NCBI RefSeq assembly: GCF_030686865.1
Contig: NZ_JAQYUS010000003.1
Location: forward strand, 342,232-406,231
Reading direction: 5' to 3'
DNA length: 64,000 nucleotides
Source of the DNA: Kaistella sp. SH40-3
GTDB lineage: Bacteria; Bacteroidota; Bacteroidia; Flavobacteriales; Weeksellaceae
Part shown: positions 9,291 to 19,307 of the stretch, one piece after another
Numbering within the stretch: the first letter of the stretch is position 1
How the letters are laid out: every line of letters starts with the position of its first letter
Translations under genes and position numbers: made by a program
Notes under the pieces: generated by a model
Told to the model about the DNA's origin: nothing
The model's database searches: none
The model's input: only the letters and a program-made list of their open reading frames with translations

Positions 9291-9658
9291 TAGTAAAACT
9301 GTTAATTCTTAATGCTCCCGAAAGTGCTTAAAATTATTTAATTACGACAAATATACAAAACACAATGGATTACTTTAATATTTTTTTTTAATAGTCACTG
9401 CATTATTTCTATTAATCTTGAAAATATACAGAACATTTGCTATTGATAAAGCATTTATTTTAACTTATGTACTTAAACCTTTAACTTTATGGTACAATTC
9501 GAATAGTTATATAGCAAACCTCAATCTCATGAATTTTGGAATCATTTGATTTCAGTATCCGCACATAAGCTTTCAGTCGCCTTTTTACTTAATATCTATT
9601 TTAAATTTTTTAATAAATACCATAATACAACACTCATATTATACAGAATGACAAGCAC
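9291..9658. other. intergenic region, operon promoter only
   Basis: This AT-rich stretch holds the operon promoter box and nothing else recognisable. No open frame with coding character was found on either strand. Confidence 0.5.
9348..9355 (-). promoter_or_regulatory. putative main promoter of the polysaccharide operon, -7 box
   Basis: The minus strand reads TATATTTG, a full match to TAnnTTTG, 58 nt before the ATG of the first operon gene. The terminator of the preceding transcript lies further upstream, so this is the best candidate start for the whole locus. Confidence 0.5.
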
Positions 9659-9686
9659 AAAAAAATCCTCCGAAGAGGATTTTTTG
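9659..9686 (-). terminator. Rho-independent terminator with UUCG loop
   Basis: Minus-strand RNA folds as AUCCUC-UUCG-GAGGAU followed by a U run. The C(UUCG)G tetraloop is exceptionally stable. It serves the 1106-aa secreted protein gene. Matching copies lie after three other genes of the array, one of them with a one-base loop change. Confidence 0.85.
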
Positions 9687-9758
9687 ATATATTCCTAATC
9701 ATTAGAGTTGAATGGTACAGTTTCAATAAACCACGAAAACAACATTCCATCCATAAAT

Positions 9759-12700
9759 TTATTGTTTCACGATTTTCTTGTTGGTGATTTCACCATCAAT
9801 AGTTTTAATTCTTAAAACATACATTCCTTTTGTAAAGAAAGCGGCATTTAAAACAGCCAGATTACTATTGGCTTTCAAAACCGTAATCATTTTTCCGGAA
9901 AGATCGTAGACTTCTACGGTCGCAATGATTTTCGGAGCTTTAACTACGAAATGATCACTGTCGCGGTAAACGACTATCGCATCTTTTACTTTACTGTCGG
10001 TTACCAAAACAGTTTCAGGTTTGTAAATAATCTCAAAGCGTGCGTTAGTTACCCCTTTGTTGGCTTCGAAAGTATAAGAACCTTGTGAAAGATTGGTGAT
10101 GGTTCCGGTGAGTTTGTCTTTCAGGTAAATGGATTGCCCATTGGCAAAGATTCCTTCTGCATCATAAATTGAAATCGTATGCATTCCTGTTTGAAACAAT
10201 GAAACTCCTAAATCTAATCGATCATTGATTTCAAATTGATCCCTACCTTGAATATTCAAATTTTTATCATTAACGATGGTGAAGATATCATCTGATCCGC
10301 CAAAGGTTTCAGTATCTTCCGGACCTATTGCTTTGCTTCCATTAGGAAGATAAACCACGGCGTTCATAAATTCCATATCCGTTGGTGTTTTCAAAGTAAG
10401 CCAATACCGATCTTTCATTTCGTTTTGAGTTGATTTTCCTAAGAATCCAGGACCAGAATTATTTGAACTTCTCATCGTATTATTAAAATCCAATGTTTTC
10501 CCTGCACTTTTTGCTTGTACTAAAAATCCAGTTCCTACTTTAACATAGCGATTAGGAACTCTTGTTGCATCTGGAGCACCAGTTGCCTTTGTTCCTGATC
10601 CTGTACCAGTTGCAGCTACCGCATTATACTTAGCATAATTGTCACCAGAATACCCTGAACCTTGTTGAGTGTATTGTGTATTTCCTCGGTTATCCCAAAA
10701 ATAAAAAGTAGCATCTATTTTCGTAGTGTTAGAATTATATAGATTTTCCATATCCAAATTAGAAGGATATGGATTACCGACAAGATTATAACCATGCGTA
10801 ACATCAGTAAAAGCCAAAGGATAATTAACAATGCCATTAAAAGGCACTCCTTGAAACTTAGCCGGATTTCCAGATGTTCCTCCTTCGGTACCGGTACTTT
10901 TTTCTTTAAGTGCTAAAGCTCTGCCTGCAATATAATTTCCCCCAGAAACCCCGAAACGGTCATTGGACTCGATATAATACAATGCCGAGAGCGAATTATC
11001 TAAAACTCCGGTATAAATAGATTTCACATTGGTATCCACCGTTGGCGAAGAAACAAAGTTATACTGCTGTCTTCCAGAGGAGAAAGTGAATACTTTCTGC
11101 GCAGTGATGTTTCCGGTGTTTTCTGCACCATCTTCAACCTGAAGTAAATTACCGCCGTCGTTGATGATGAAATTACTGCCGTTGCCGTTGTTGATAATTC
11201 CTCTTTGTACAGTAAGTTTTGTATTTGCTGGAATTGTTAAACTAACACCCTCTTTAACTTCACATTCGCAAATCGTTATACCTGTTGGAGGAACAGTATA
11301 GGTATTTTCAAAAATTGCTTTGAAATTTTTATAGGTTTGTGTTGCTTCGTTAGGAACTGCAACAATATTGTTCCCCGAATCGCGCCATGTTCCATCTGCC
11401 TTATATGTTCTGAATACTGCATTTGCAGAATACACCGCAACATCATCAATCAGCCACAGTTTTTCATCACTGCCATTAGAAGCAACAATTCTAAAAATCA
11501 CATTCTGAAAATTGGCAGTTCCAGGTAACTTTAATTGAACTTTTGCATGTTTACTTGCCAAGTTATTTCCATTCGTAAATAAAACAGCAGTATTATCTCC
11601 ATCATATAAAGTAGTTGCAGTTGCACCTCCATTGAACGAGTATCTTGAATTTCCATTTGACGCAGTACCTCCCCTAACTCTTAATTCAGGTGACCAGTCG
11701 CTAGGTGCTGCTCCCGTAGTTCCTGGTTTTAAAACCTGCAATTCTACATAATCATTAGTATTAAAATCTGTGCCTATAGCAGTAGAAAAAGCAGCAAGAT
11801 TAAACGAGATATAAACCCCTTTTTCATTAGCGACATTAACTGGTCCAAACTCCATGGTGGATGTAGAATTTCTGACATACCAAGATTTATTGGATGAAGT
11901 ATACAGTGGAAAATTAGTATCTACTTGACAATAAAGACGTGTTCCATTTCCACTTCCTAAATTATTTGAATTGGTAGTATTATTAGCCATAGAATTGCCT
12001 GAAATTATATTAAAAGTACCTGAAACGAGATTTGCTGCTAACAACTCACTAGCCGGCTGTGATGTTTCGAACGTATTTCTCTTTAATACTAAGTCTTCTG
12101 TCTTACAAGTGGCTCCTCTACCTTCAACATAATAACTAAAAGGAGACGGGTTTGCATTTGAGGAAATATTCAATAGTGCAGAGCGTTTGCCTTCCTCAGA
12201 CGGATTAAATTTTACAATAAATTCTTTATACGCCCCTGTATTTATAGTTATCGGTAAGGAATTGATAGGATTAGTTGGGACAGGAATTGGCACAGGTGTC
12301 GCTGGATTAGTCACCCATGAAAAATCGTCAGGGTTATCGCCAGTAAAATTGATGCTTGAAATTTGTAAAGCAGCCGTACCTGTATTTGAAATTCTAAAAG
12401 TTCTTGTTGCCGCGGCAGGATTCTCTGTAACCACGATACCAAAATCAGTTCCGTACGAAGTTGCAGCGGGTGCATTTACCACAATCTGCTGCAAAGCATT
12501 AGATGTATTATATCCAAATACATTAATTTTAGGGCTTTTACTTGTTATAACAAGGTTATCTAGTCGTAATTTAGAAGCTAAAATAAGTTGATCAATCTCT
12601 TCAGCTACTATTCTTATTTTTACAGAAGGATTATTATTTGCATTTGCACTTAGATTCCTATTCAATGTATTACCTTTATTTAAAAAATTTAAAGATAAAG

Positions 12701-13079
12701 ATCCTAAAGGTGTATAGTTACCAGATGTAGAATTATACTCTTGTAAGGTCCATTTTCCTGATCCAAAAATAGTATTTGCCAATTCTCCATAAAAATCTAC
12801 ATTCAAATCAGAGAAATTCGTGGCATTAAACTCTAATTCAAGATATGAACCTTCTTGAACCGTTGATAATTCAAGCATCCCTCCAACTACACTAGGTGCA
12901 GTTTGAACATTAGAAGCATTAAAAAGTTTCATATTAAAAGGAAGACCTATGGTATTATTAACCGTAGGATTAAGCGCAGTTGCAGTAGAATTAAAATTAA
13001 ACTGCGTTACTATTGTCGTTTGTGAATATGAGAAGATCCCAAACAGTAACGCCCATAAAATTAGTAATTTCTTTTTCAT
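9759..13079 (-). CDS. giant T9SS-secreted protein A (1106 aa), choice-of-anchor D type
   Basis: The signal peptide (about residues 1-19, ending FSYSQ) is followed by a lectin-like region and a choice-of-anchor D/ASPM-SPD-2-Hydin-type domain at about 180-325 (RTFRISNTGTAALQISSI, EFIVKFNPSEEGKRSALL). A second jelly-roll-like region spans about 330-550. From about residue 600 (CECEVKEGVSLTI) begins the module shared by all six array proteins, including YNLVGNPYPSNLD and YVKVGTGFLVQAK. The last ~80 residues carry VLVTDSKVK, VYRDSDHFVVKAP, VEVYDLSGK and GMYVLRIKT, an atypical T9SS sorting signal lacking VYPNP. No catalytic domain is recognised; an adhesin or surface-layer role is inferred. It starts at ATG, with a possible promoter about 340 nt upstream. 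Confidence 0.88.
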   Translation of the reverse strand: MKKKLLILWALLFGIFSYSQTTIVTQFNFNSTATALNPTVNNTIGLPFNMKLFNASNVQTAPSVVGGMLELSTVQEGSYLELEFNATNFSDLNVDFYGELANTIFGSGKWTLQEYNSTSGNYTPLGSLSLNFLNKGNTLNRNLSANANNNPSVKIRIVAEEIDQLILASKLRLDNLVITSKSPKINVFGYNTSNALQQIVVNAPAATSYGTDFGIVVTENPAAATRTFRISNTGTAALQISSINFTGDNPDDFSWVTNPATPVPIPVPTNPINSLPITINTGAYKEFIVKFNPSEEGKRSALLNISSNANPSPFSYYVEGRGATCKTEDLVLKRNTFETSQPASELLAANLVSGTFNIISGNSMANNTTNSNNLGSGNGTRLYCQVDTNFPLYTSSNKSWYVRNSTSTMEFGPVNVANEKGVYISFNLAAFSTAIGTDFNTNDYVELQVLKPGTTGAAPSDWSPELRVRGGTASNGNSRYSFNGGATATTLYDGDNTAVLFTNGNNLASKHAKVQLKLPGTANFQNVIFRIVASNGSDEKLWLIDDVAVYSANAVFRTYKADGTWRDSGNNIVAVPNEATQTYKNFKAIFENTYTVPPTGITICECEVKEGVSLTIPANTKLTVQRGIINNGNGSNFIINDGGNLLQVEDGAENTGNITAQKVFTFSSGRQQYNFVSSPTVDTNVKSIYTGVLDNSLSALYYIESNDRFGVSGGNYIAGRALALKEKSTGTEGGTSGNPAKFQGVPFNGIVNYPLAFTDVTHGYNLVGNPYPSNLDMENLYNSNTTKIDATFYFWDNRGNTQYTQQGSGYSGDNYAKYNAVAATGTGSGTKATGAPDATRVPNRYVKVGTGFLVQAKSAGKTLDFNNTMRSSNNSGPGFLGKSTQNEMKDRYWLTLKTPTDMEFMNAVVYLPNGSKAIGPEDTETFGGSDDIFTIVNDKNLNIQGRDQFEINDRLDLGVSLFQTGMHTISIYDAEGIFANGQSIYLKDKLTGTITNLSQGSYTFEANKGVTNARFEIIYKPETVLVTDSKVKDAIVVYRDSDHFVVKAPKIIATVEVYDLSGKMITVLKANSNLAVLNAAFFTKGMYVLRIKTIDGEITNKKIVKQ

Positions 13080-13415
13080 AATATTTGTGTTTTTTATTAT
13101 TCAGAACTTCAAAAAAATAGTGATCCTGTTGATAGGGAATCAATGATTTTTTGCCAGGTAGAGGATACAGGAATTCTTCGCCGCCGATACTCCCCCTTAA
13201 ATCTGAGGGATAACAACACGAAAATTCTTCCTTAATGAAAAATTAAGGTTTAATTAAATCTGTAAAACGGTATGGAATGGGTGGAGAAGATGACATTGCA
13301 CGATACGGCAATGCATACAAAAGTTGCATTAATTTTTTCATCAGGTTGTGTTTTGTGTGTTTGTGTTTTATAAAATCAGCAATAAATAGAATCTATCTAT
13401 TACATGACCTTGAAG

Positions 13416-13423
13416 CAAATCTA
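13416..13423 (-). promoter_or_regulatory. putative promoter, -7 box, far upstream of protein A gene
   Basis: The minus strand reads TAGATTTG (TAnnTTTG). If used, it gives a leader of roughly 330 nt containing at least two small hairpins (one with arms CCTTAAT/ATTAAGG near 13228-13247). No closer consensus box was found. Confidence 0.35.
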
Positions 13424-14420
13424 AGAATATTTTTCAGATAAATAAAATCTATCTTTAAAAAAAACACTTACCTCAAAGGTTGAAGTTCAATATATTAAGA
13501 AACGAGAACTGATTTAAATTTGAAATACATGGTATGATCATTTAGAAAAACCCATCTATTAATCACCTTTTACACATTATAAAATCTCAGTTCCTTATCT
13601 TTATTTTTGCGAATGTCACCAAACGCAACATAGGTTTTTTTTGTTTTTTCTGATTTAATAATCATTCTTAAACGTCAAAGAAAATATAAAAGTTGAATGA
13701 GAGATCAAAAAAGCCGAACAAAATTAGGAACTAGGTAAATAAAAGACTTGCCAGGAGTCTTCTAAGTATTTAGAATATCCTCTTAAATATTTGTTGGTAC
13801 CTGGTGAGGTTTTTTTTGTAAAAATTTTATTTTTTCAGAGATTGATCTCATGAACTCCTCATGAACTATCCATGCTTTATTCATGCTTTATCCAGGGAGG
13901 ATCTATGAAGTATAAATTGGGCTGACCCGTCCTGAAATAACTATATACAGATTAATAGATAAATCCTGATATAACTATACACTTATAAATGATAATCCTA
14001 AATGAACTATACATTAGTGTATTTACAGTTAAAAGGTTTATCATCATTCTCCTTTTTTTGAACCAATGATACGTATTGTTGACTAAAGCAATAAGGTCTG
14101 TTTGTTTTAAAATCCTCTTTTAAGAAGAATTAAAAAAAAGAAAAGGCTGTTAAATCGTGTAAAAAGATGTTCGTGTTTGCTATTTTTCCACCGGTGTTTT
14201 TCACGCCAAAACAAAGCGAAAGGATACCGATGATAATTACAGAAATCTCTTAAGGGAATTAAAGCTCAGTCAATGTCACTCTTTGTTCGTTCATGTCTTC
14301 TTATAAATCAACTTTGGTGCGGAATCCTTGCGGAGCGGTGGCCAATTGTTCCCGAAAAAGGGTGTTTTTGGCAAGGCTTCCCGAAGGAGTCCCGAAGGAA
14401 ACTGCAAGAAAGACCTTAGC
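13424..14420. other. long intergenic region without genes
   Basis: About 1 kb with no credible coding frame on either strand. It contains the three spaced direct repeats described separately, and towards the right GC-richer patches such as GCGGAATCCTTGCGGAGCGG near 14330-14350. It may be the scar of a lost mobile element. Confidence 0.5.
13930..14014. repeat. three direct repeats of 19 bp at about 33-bp period
   Basis: Three related copies, TCCTGAAATAACTATATAC, TCCTGATATAACTATACAC and TCCTAAATGAACTATACAT, begin at 13930, 13964 and 13996. The first is preceded by GGGCTGACCCG. Iterated subterminal repeats of this kind are known at the ends of IS21-family elements, where the transposase binds. 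No transposase gene lies nearby, so this could be a solo insertion-sequence end. Identification is tentative. Confidence 0.5.
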
Positions 14421-14448
14421 AAAAAGCCAGACAAATGTCTGGCTTTAC
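14421..14448 (-). terminator. Rho-independent terminator
   Basis: The inverted repeat AAAGCCAGACA/TGTCTGGCTTT is followed on the minus strand by a T run, 22 nt after the stop of protein B gene. Its sequence is unrelated to the UUCG terminators of the neighbouring array genes. Confidence 0.85.
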
Positions 14449-14469
14449 AGAGGAGTAAAGTCCTTTTCT

Positions 14470-17400
14470 TTATTTGATGATTTTTCTGGTGGTGATGATT
14501 CCGCCCTGGTCAATCTTTAAAACATACATACTGTTCAATAACTTCCCGGCAGGGATTACCGTTTGCAAACTGTTTGGACTTACAGAATAAACCAATCTCC
14601 CCGAAGCATCAAATACCTGAATCGCCGTGATTTTTTTATTTTGCGCTTTTACTACAAAGTCACCACTGTCACGGTACACTTCTACTCCATTTTTCACTTT
14701 ACTATCGGTTACCAAAACGATTTCTGGTTGATATACAATCTCGAAGCGACCATTGCTTAAGCCTTTGGTTGCCTGAAAAGTGTAACTGCCTTCAGATAAA
14801 TTAGCCGTAATACCGGCTTGCTTGTCTTTCAGATAAATTGTTTGACCTGTATTAAAGATTCCCTCAGTATTGTCAAGTGAAATAGTGTAGGCACCGTTTT
14901 GGTAGAAATTGGCACCAAGAGGCACACGATCTTCTACTGTAAATGCATCGCTCTTCCCTTGAATAACTAATTTTTTGCCCTCCAGTACCGAATAAAACAA
15001 ATCGGAATAGTCGTCAAATGCTTCTGCATCAAAATCCTGTTCGTAACCATTCGTTGCTCCAGACACATAACCAATAAGTTGAGAATTGACCATTTGTGCA
15101 GGACCTATTAAACTGATCCAGAATTTATTTTTACCACTATTATTTTTTTGGAAGAAAATAGATTCAGTTCCTGTTTTGCGTAAATCATGCTCATCACCGT
15201 ACGTATTTCTAAATTCTAAAGGAGCCGTTCCTGGTTCTTTTTTCTGAACGATAAAAGCCTGGCCCACTTTTATAATACCATTGGGTGTAAGTCCTCCTGT
15301 ATAAGGAGCAGTCGCACCAACTCCTCCAGTTCCGTTGAAAATAGCATAATTATTCCCCCCATAATTAGAACCCATTTGAGAAGGGGTATATATATTATTC
15401 GTCCAAAACCAAGCAGTGTTATAAATTAAATCCCCATTAAGATTACCGAGATAAAGTTCATTAAAATCAATATTGGACGGATACGGATTCCCAACCAAGT
15501 TATAACCGTGGACAACTCCCGTAGGGTTATCTGCAGATTTTATAATTGGATACGAGATATTTCCGTTGTTCGGCGTTCCTTTAAACTCATAGGTTTTTGT
15601 GTAAGTAGTTGGCGTAGTACCAACACCTTCAGCACGCACAGCGTACCCTCTTCCTGGAGTAAAGGTAGGATCTCCAGTTTCGTAAAACCGGTCATTGGAT
15701 TCTCTATAATAAAAGAACGTATTATTTGGGGTATTAGGTGAAAATCCACCGGGACCTTTTGTTGTTTGCCCACTTACTGGCGAACTCCAATAGACATAGT
15801 CAACTGCTGTGCCCGGTATGTAGCGGAGATTTTTCACTTCCCTTTTCGCCGTCATGTTTCCACTGTTCGCAGCACCATTATTGAATTGAATTACATTCCC
15901 ATCGCTTTCTACCACAAAATTTTTCGCATTATCAACCGTGGTATTATTTTTAATGTAATCGGTAACTATTAATGTTCTGTCTTTATTGATGGTTAAGGTA
16001 CCGCCTGGTTCTATGGTGACATTTTTGGCACTTCCGTCACCAGTTGAAAGGAATACTGGTTTTTTAATGATGACGCATTTTGTTGCATCTGGAACTAAAT
16101 TATCCGGTTTCCAGTTGGCTGCAATGTTCCAGTCTGTAGAGGTAGTGGTATTGTAAACTTTAGAGTTGTTAGTGATTACAACTGAAGCGGTTGCAGGACA
16201 TCCGTTACTAAAAGATGCGGAAGCTGTTAGATTCCAAGAAATATCACTTTCTATCTGCGATGCCGATGGTTTTACGCATACGGTATTGGAAGCACCACTT
16301 CCTAAAGCGGACGTACAGTCTGCCTGATAAAAAATTCCAGGTGCACCTGACCATTTAAAAGGAGTAGTCAGCGGTTTATCTCCGTAAATCCTTACGTTAT
16401 CTACTGCCGCGATGCTTTCTTTCCACCCTGGCGGCTCATTCGGCGTCACCGTCGTATCAGCACTATCTAGAAACGCCGAATAAAGAACAAAACGTATTTT
16501 AAACTGTGCGGTATTAAAAGGACCTGGAATCGTTTCACTGAGCTTTGCCCAATTACTTGGATTTCCCTGTTCTGTAGTTATTGTACGGAGTGTAATCCAT
16601 GTACCACCATTATCTTTAGAATATTCTACTTTAACGTAGCCGTATTTTTCTCTGTTGGTGACAGAAAAATAATAGAGGTCATAATCCAGTTTCAAATTTT
16701 GAAAACCGTTGATATCGATGCTGTTTGTTAAAGTAAGATAATTGAGAATAGGAGTTGATCTATTGATATCTGTAACTATTGCTGCATAGTTTCCTCCAAA
16801 ATATCCTGACTGCAACGCTGGGGCTAAACCTTCATATGGATCTGTAGGTGGAGTTGCGGTTGTCGGAGGAATAAATGGACTTGGCCTGTTTTGCCAATTG
16901 CCCGCAACACCAGTATAATAACCTGTGCCTGAAGTACTTTTGGAAAAGGTTCCTGTTCCACTATCAAACTTTTCATTTAATATAATATCTTCAAACTTGT
17001 CTCCCGATCCAGTAATCAGAAAACTGGATGTTTCCGCTCCACAGATAGATGGTGCGCTCGACAATGTGACCACTGGAGACGGATCTATACGCGCAGGAAC
17101 TGGAGTATGGTATGCTGATTCGCAACCACCTGAGCTTACTGCTGTAACATAATAAATAGTCGTGGCTGAGATGCTTGGCGTGTAATAAGTGCTTCCTGTC
17201 GCAACAGGTGTAATTGAAGTTGGAGAATCATACCAATTGTAACTTACACCATTACCAGCTGCTGAAAGCATTACCGATCCGGATCCGCAACGGTGACCGT
17301 GTAGAACCGTATCGGTATTAATTGCAGTTACTGTCGCAGGACAGTTATATTTTACTATAAAAGAATAGTCTTCCGTATCACCGTCCGAAAAATTAGTACA

Positions 17401-19029
17401 AGGTCCAAAATTTGTTGCCGCTCCTTTGCTTGCCCTAATTCTGAAACGGTACTTACCTGGTGCCTGACCCGTGGGAATGATGAATCCAAACGTGAGCGCT
17501 TCAGTAGTGTACTTAGTCATAGAATATACTTGCTCCCCGGCATCATCAAAGTCGCCATCACCATTCCAGTCTACCCATGCTTTCCATTTTCCCGTTAATT
17601 GAGTACCAAGCGCGCTTGCAACAACATTCATCACCGATCCATCTGGCTGTTCAGTAGGGGTAAGCGCGGTAAAGTCAGCATAACCTGTCCCATTTGCAAC
17701 CGTAATGTTTGCCGGTTGGTCATTTAAGGTCCCCACAAACTTAAAACTGTTGATATATAATCCATTTGGATTACTGGCGGTCGGGCTACAATAAACCGGC
17801 GAGGAAGTGGTGAAAGTTTGATAAGGCGAATAGGCAATTGCTCCCCCATTAGTACAGGTTATTTTCCTTCTGTAATACTTAACAGCACCTTGCAACGATA
17901 TTGCTGTTAAATTAGCAATAGTTCCTGTAGCTCCGGAAATATCTGTCCACGGCCCGCCAGAACTGTTTGCAATTTGCCACTGGTAAGATAAACCAGAACC
18001 AGTTGAACCTCCCGTAACCGTTGCGACGAATGCACTTGAAGGTGCACCAGTAGCAGGCGTTAGAACAGCAATTCCTCCAGTAGGTGTTCCTGTGCAGGCT
18101 GTTGTTGAATTGCATGACAGTGACAAATTAAAACCAACACAAACATTTGATCCATTCGACCTAAATCTTACGGTTAGAGAACCTGATGAAGACATTACGA
18201 CAGGAACTGTAAATGTGCCGCAACTGTTGCCCGTACCATGAGCCTTTCCGCCCCAAAGAACGGTTCCTGTTGTTCCTTCACCATCATAAATTGTAAGGTA
18301 GTCAAAACCATTTTCTGCAATAATTGAACCGCTAACCTGTACCAAATTCCCAGCAATTCCCGGTTTAATAATCACCGATCGGTCTTCTGAATTCGAATAA
18401 CCTGTAGTTGAGCCTCCGGAATCATATAAACTTCCTGTACATGCCGTAATTATACTGGTGGTATTCATGCTGGGCATATTATAGTCAGTCGTAGAAACTG
18501 TTGTATAATTAAAAGAAACCCTTGCGTCGCCTCCTTTCTCATAATATTCCAGTACAAGATTATAATTTCCGGACAGCGGCACGCGAACAGAAGTGGTTTG
18601 ATAACCGTGATCACTCCAGTCGCTCAATATCCAAGTATTTCCTCCATCAATACTTAACCGCACCCCGTCATCAGCACCAATGGTAAACGTGTAATTACCA
18701 GGATTAAAAGTTTTATTCATTCTATACCGAACGGCAAAATTGTCATTTCCGGCTGCACAGGATGGTTTTCCAGTTCCCCAAACTTGGTCAAAAATCTCTG
18801 CCTGTGTAGTATACCCTTTGTAGGTGGCAAATGGTGTGGTTACAGGATTTCCACTTCCATTATGATCATATACATGTCCAATCCAGGAACCGCTTCCATA
18901 AGCGTTGGGGTTTGAAATGTCCGAATTACATGTTTGTGCTTTTAAAAAGCTCCCGGAAAGAATTAGCACATAAAGGTAAAAACAAAACATAAATATTTTG
19001 CTTGTCGGAAAATGCAAATGTGATTTCAT
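14470..19029 (-). CDS. giant T9SS-secreted protein B (1519 aa), PA14, CUB-like and GEVED domains
   Basis: The signal peptide covers about residues 1-31 (cleavage after LKAQ). A PA14-like domain at about 45-180 has FTIGADDGVRLSIDGG. A CUB-like domain at about 193-306 has FDYLTIYDGEGTTG. An Ig-like segment precedes a GEVED domain at about 412-560 (WVDWNGDGDFDDAGEQVY), then an Ig-like segment and a jelly-roll region at about 677-890. The shared array module starts near 957 (KVYNTTTSTDWNIAANW), and the final ~80 residues are the VLVTDSKVK/VYRDSGDFVVKA sorting signal. PA14 and CUB domains are carbohydrate- or protein-binding, which fits a surface adhesin. The gene stands alone, with its own promoter box and terminator. 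Confidence 0.88.
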   Translation of the reverse strand: MKSHLHFPTSKIFMFCFYLYVLILSGSFLKAQTCNSDISNPNAYGSGSWIGHVYDHNGSGNPVTTPFATYKGYTTQAEIFDQVWGTGKPSCAAGNDNFAVRYRMNKTFNPGNYTFTIGADDGVRLSIDGGNTWILSDWSDHGYQTTSVRVPLSGNYNLVLEYYEKGGDARVSFNYTTVSTTDYNMPSMNTTSIITACTGSLYDSGGSTTGYSNSEDRSVIIKPGIAGNLVQVSGSIIAENGFDYLTIYDGEGTTGTVLWGGKAHGTGNSCGTFTVPVVMSSSGSLTVRFRSNGSNVCVGFNLSLSCNSTTACTGTPTGGIAVLTPATGAPSSAFVATVTGGSTGSGLSYQWQIANSSGGPWTDISGATGTIANLTAISLQGAVKYYRRKITCTNGGAIAYSPYQTFTTSSPVYCSPTASNPNGLYINSFKFVGTLNDQPANITVANGTGYADFTALTPTEQPDGSVMNVVASALGTQLTGKWKAWVDWNGDGDFDDAGEQVYSMTKYTTEALTFGFIIPTGQAPGKYRFRIRASKGAATNFGPCTNFSDGDTEDYSFIVKYNCPATVTAINTDTVLHGHRCGSGSVMLSAAGNGVSYNWYDSPTSITPVATGSTYYTPSISATTIYYVTAVSSGGCESAYHTPVPARIDPSPVVTLSSAPSICGAETSSFLITGSGDKFEDIILNEKFDSGTGTFSKSTSGTGYYTGVAGNWQNRPSPFIPPTTATPPTDPYEGLAPALQSGYFGGNYAAIVTDINRSTPILNYLTLTNSIDINGFQNLKLDYDLYYFSVTNREKYGYVKVEYSKDNGGTWITLRTITTEQGNPSNWAKLSETIPGPFNTAQFKIRFVLYSAFLDSADTTVTPNEPPGWKESIAAVDNVRIYGDKPLTTPFKWSGAPGIFYQADCTSALGSGASNTVCVKPSASQIESDISWNLTASASFSNGCPATASVVITNNSKVYNTTTSTDWNIAANWKPDNLVPDATKCVIIKKPVFLSTGDGSAKNVTIEPGGTLTINKDRTLIVTDYIKNNTTVDNAKNFVVESDGNVIQFNNGAANSGNMTAKREVKNLRYIPGTAVDYVYWSSPVSGQTTKGPGGFSPNTPNNTFFYYRESNDRFYETGDPTFTPGRGYAVRAEGVGTTPTTYTKTYEFKGTPNNGNISYPIIKSADNPTGVVHGYNLVGNPYPSNIDFNELYLGNLNGDLIYNTAWFWTNNIYTPSQMGSNYGGNNYAIFNGTGGVGATAPYTGGLTPNGIIKVGQAFIVQKKEPGTAPLEFRNTYGDEHDLRKTGTESIFFQKNNSGKNKFWISLIGPAQMVNSQLIGYVSGATNGYEQDFDAEAFDDYSDLFYSVLEGKKLVIQGKSDAFTVEDRVPLGANFYQNGAYTISLDNTEGIFNTGQTIYLKDKQAGITANLSEGSYTFQATKGLSNGRFEIVYQPEIVLVTDSKVKNGVEVYRDSGDFVVKAQNKKITAIQVFDASGRLVYSVSPNSLQTVIPAGKLLNSMYVLKIDQGGIITTRKIIK

Positions 19030-19080
19030 ATAAAAAATGTGTTTGTTTATTTTTTATAATCATCATTGTGTTGTGTGGGA

Positions 19081-19088
19081 CAAATATA
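19081..19088 (-). promoter_or_regulatory. putative promoter of protein B gene, -7 box
   Basis: The minus strand reads TATATTTG (TAnnTTTG), 51 nt before the ATG. Confidence 0.5.
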
Positions 19089-19271
19089 AATCTTTTTCAA
19101 AGAATCCGATACTTTAACCGTTATTATTTTAAAATCGGTTTAAATATTCCCAATAAGTCAACTGTTTCAGAATCACCACAAAAAGTACTCGCGGAAGGAA
19201 AAACAATCGGGATTCTGCAGAGGGATGGCGGGGAGACCGTAGGGTTCTTCTTTCCCGCTATAACTGTTCAC

Positions 19272-19297
19272 AAAAAAAATCCTCCGAAGAGGATTTT
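19272..19297 (-). terminator. Rho-independent terminator with UUCG loop
   Basis: Same hairpin as after protein A gene (arms ATCCTC/GAGGAT around TTCG on the minus strand), followed by eight T. It starts only about 11 nt after the stop of protein C gene. Flanking bases match the terminator after protein D gene. Confidence 0.88.
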
Positions 19298-19307
19298 AAT
19301 TAAAAGT

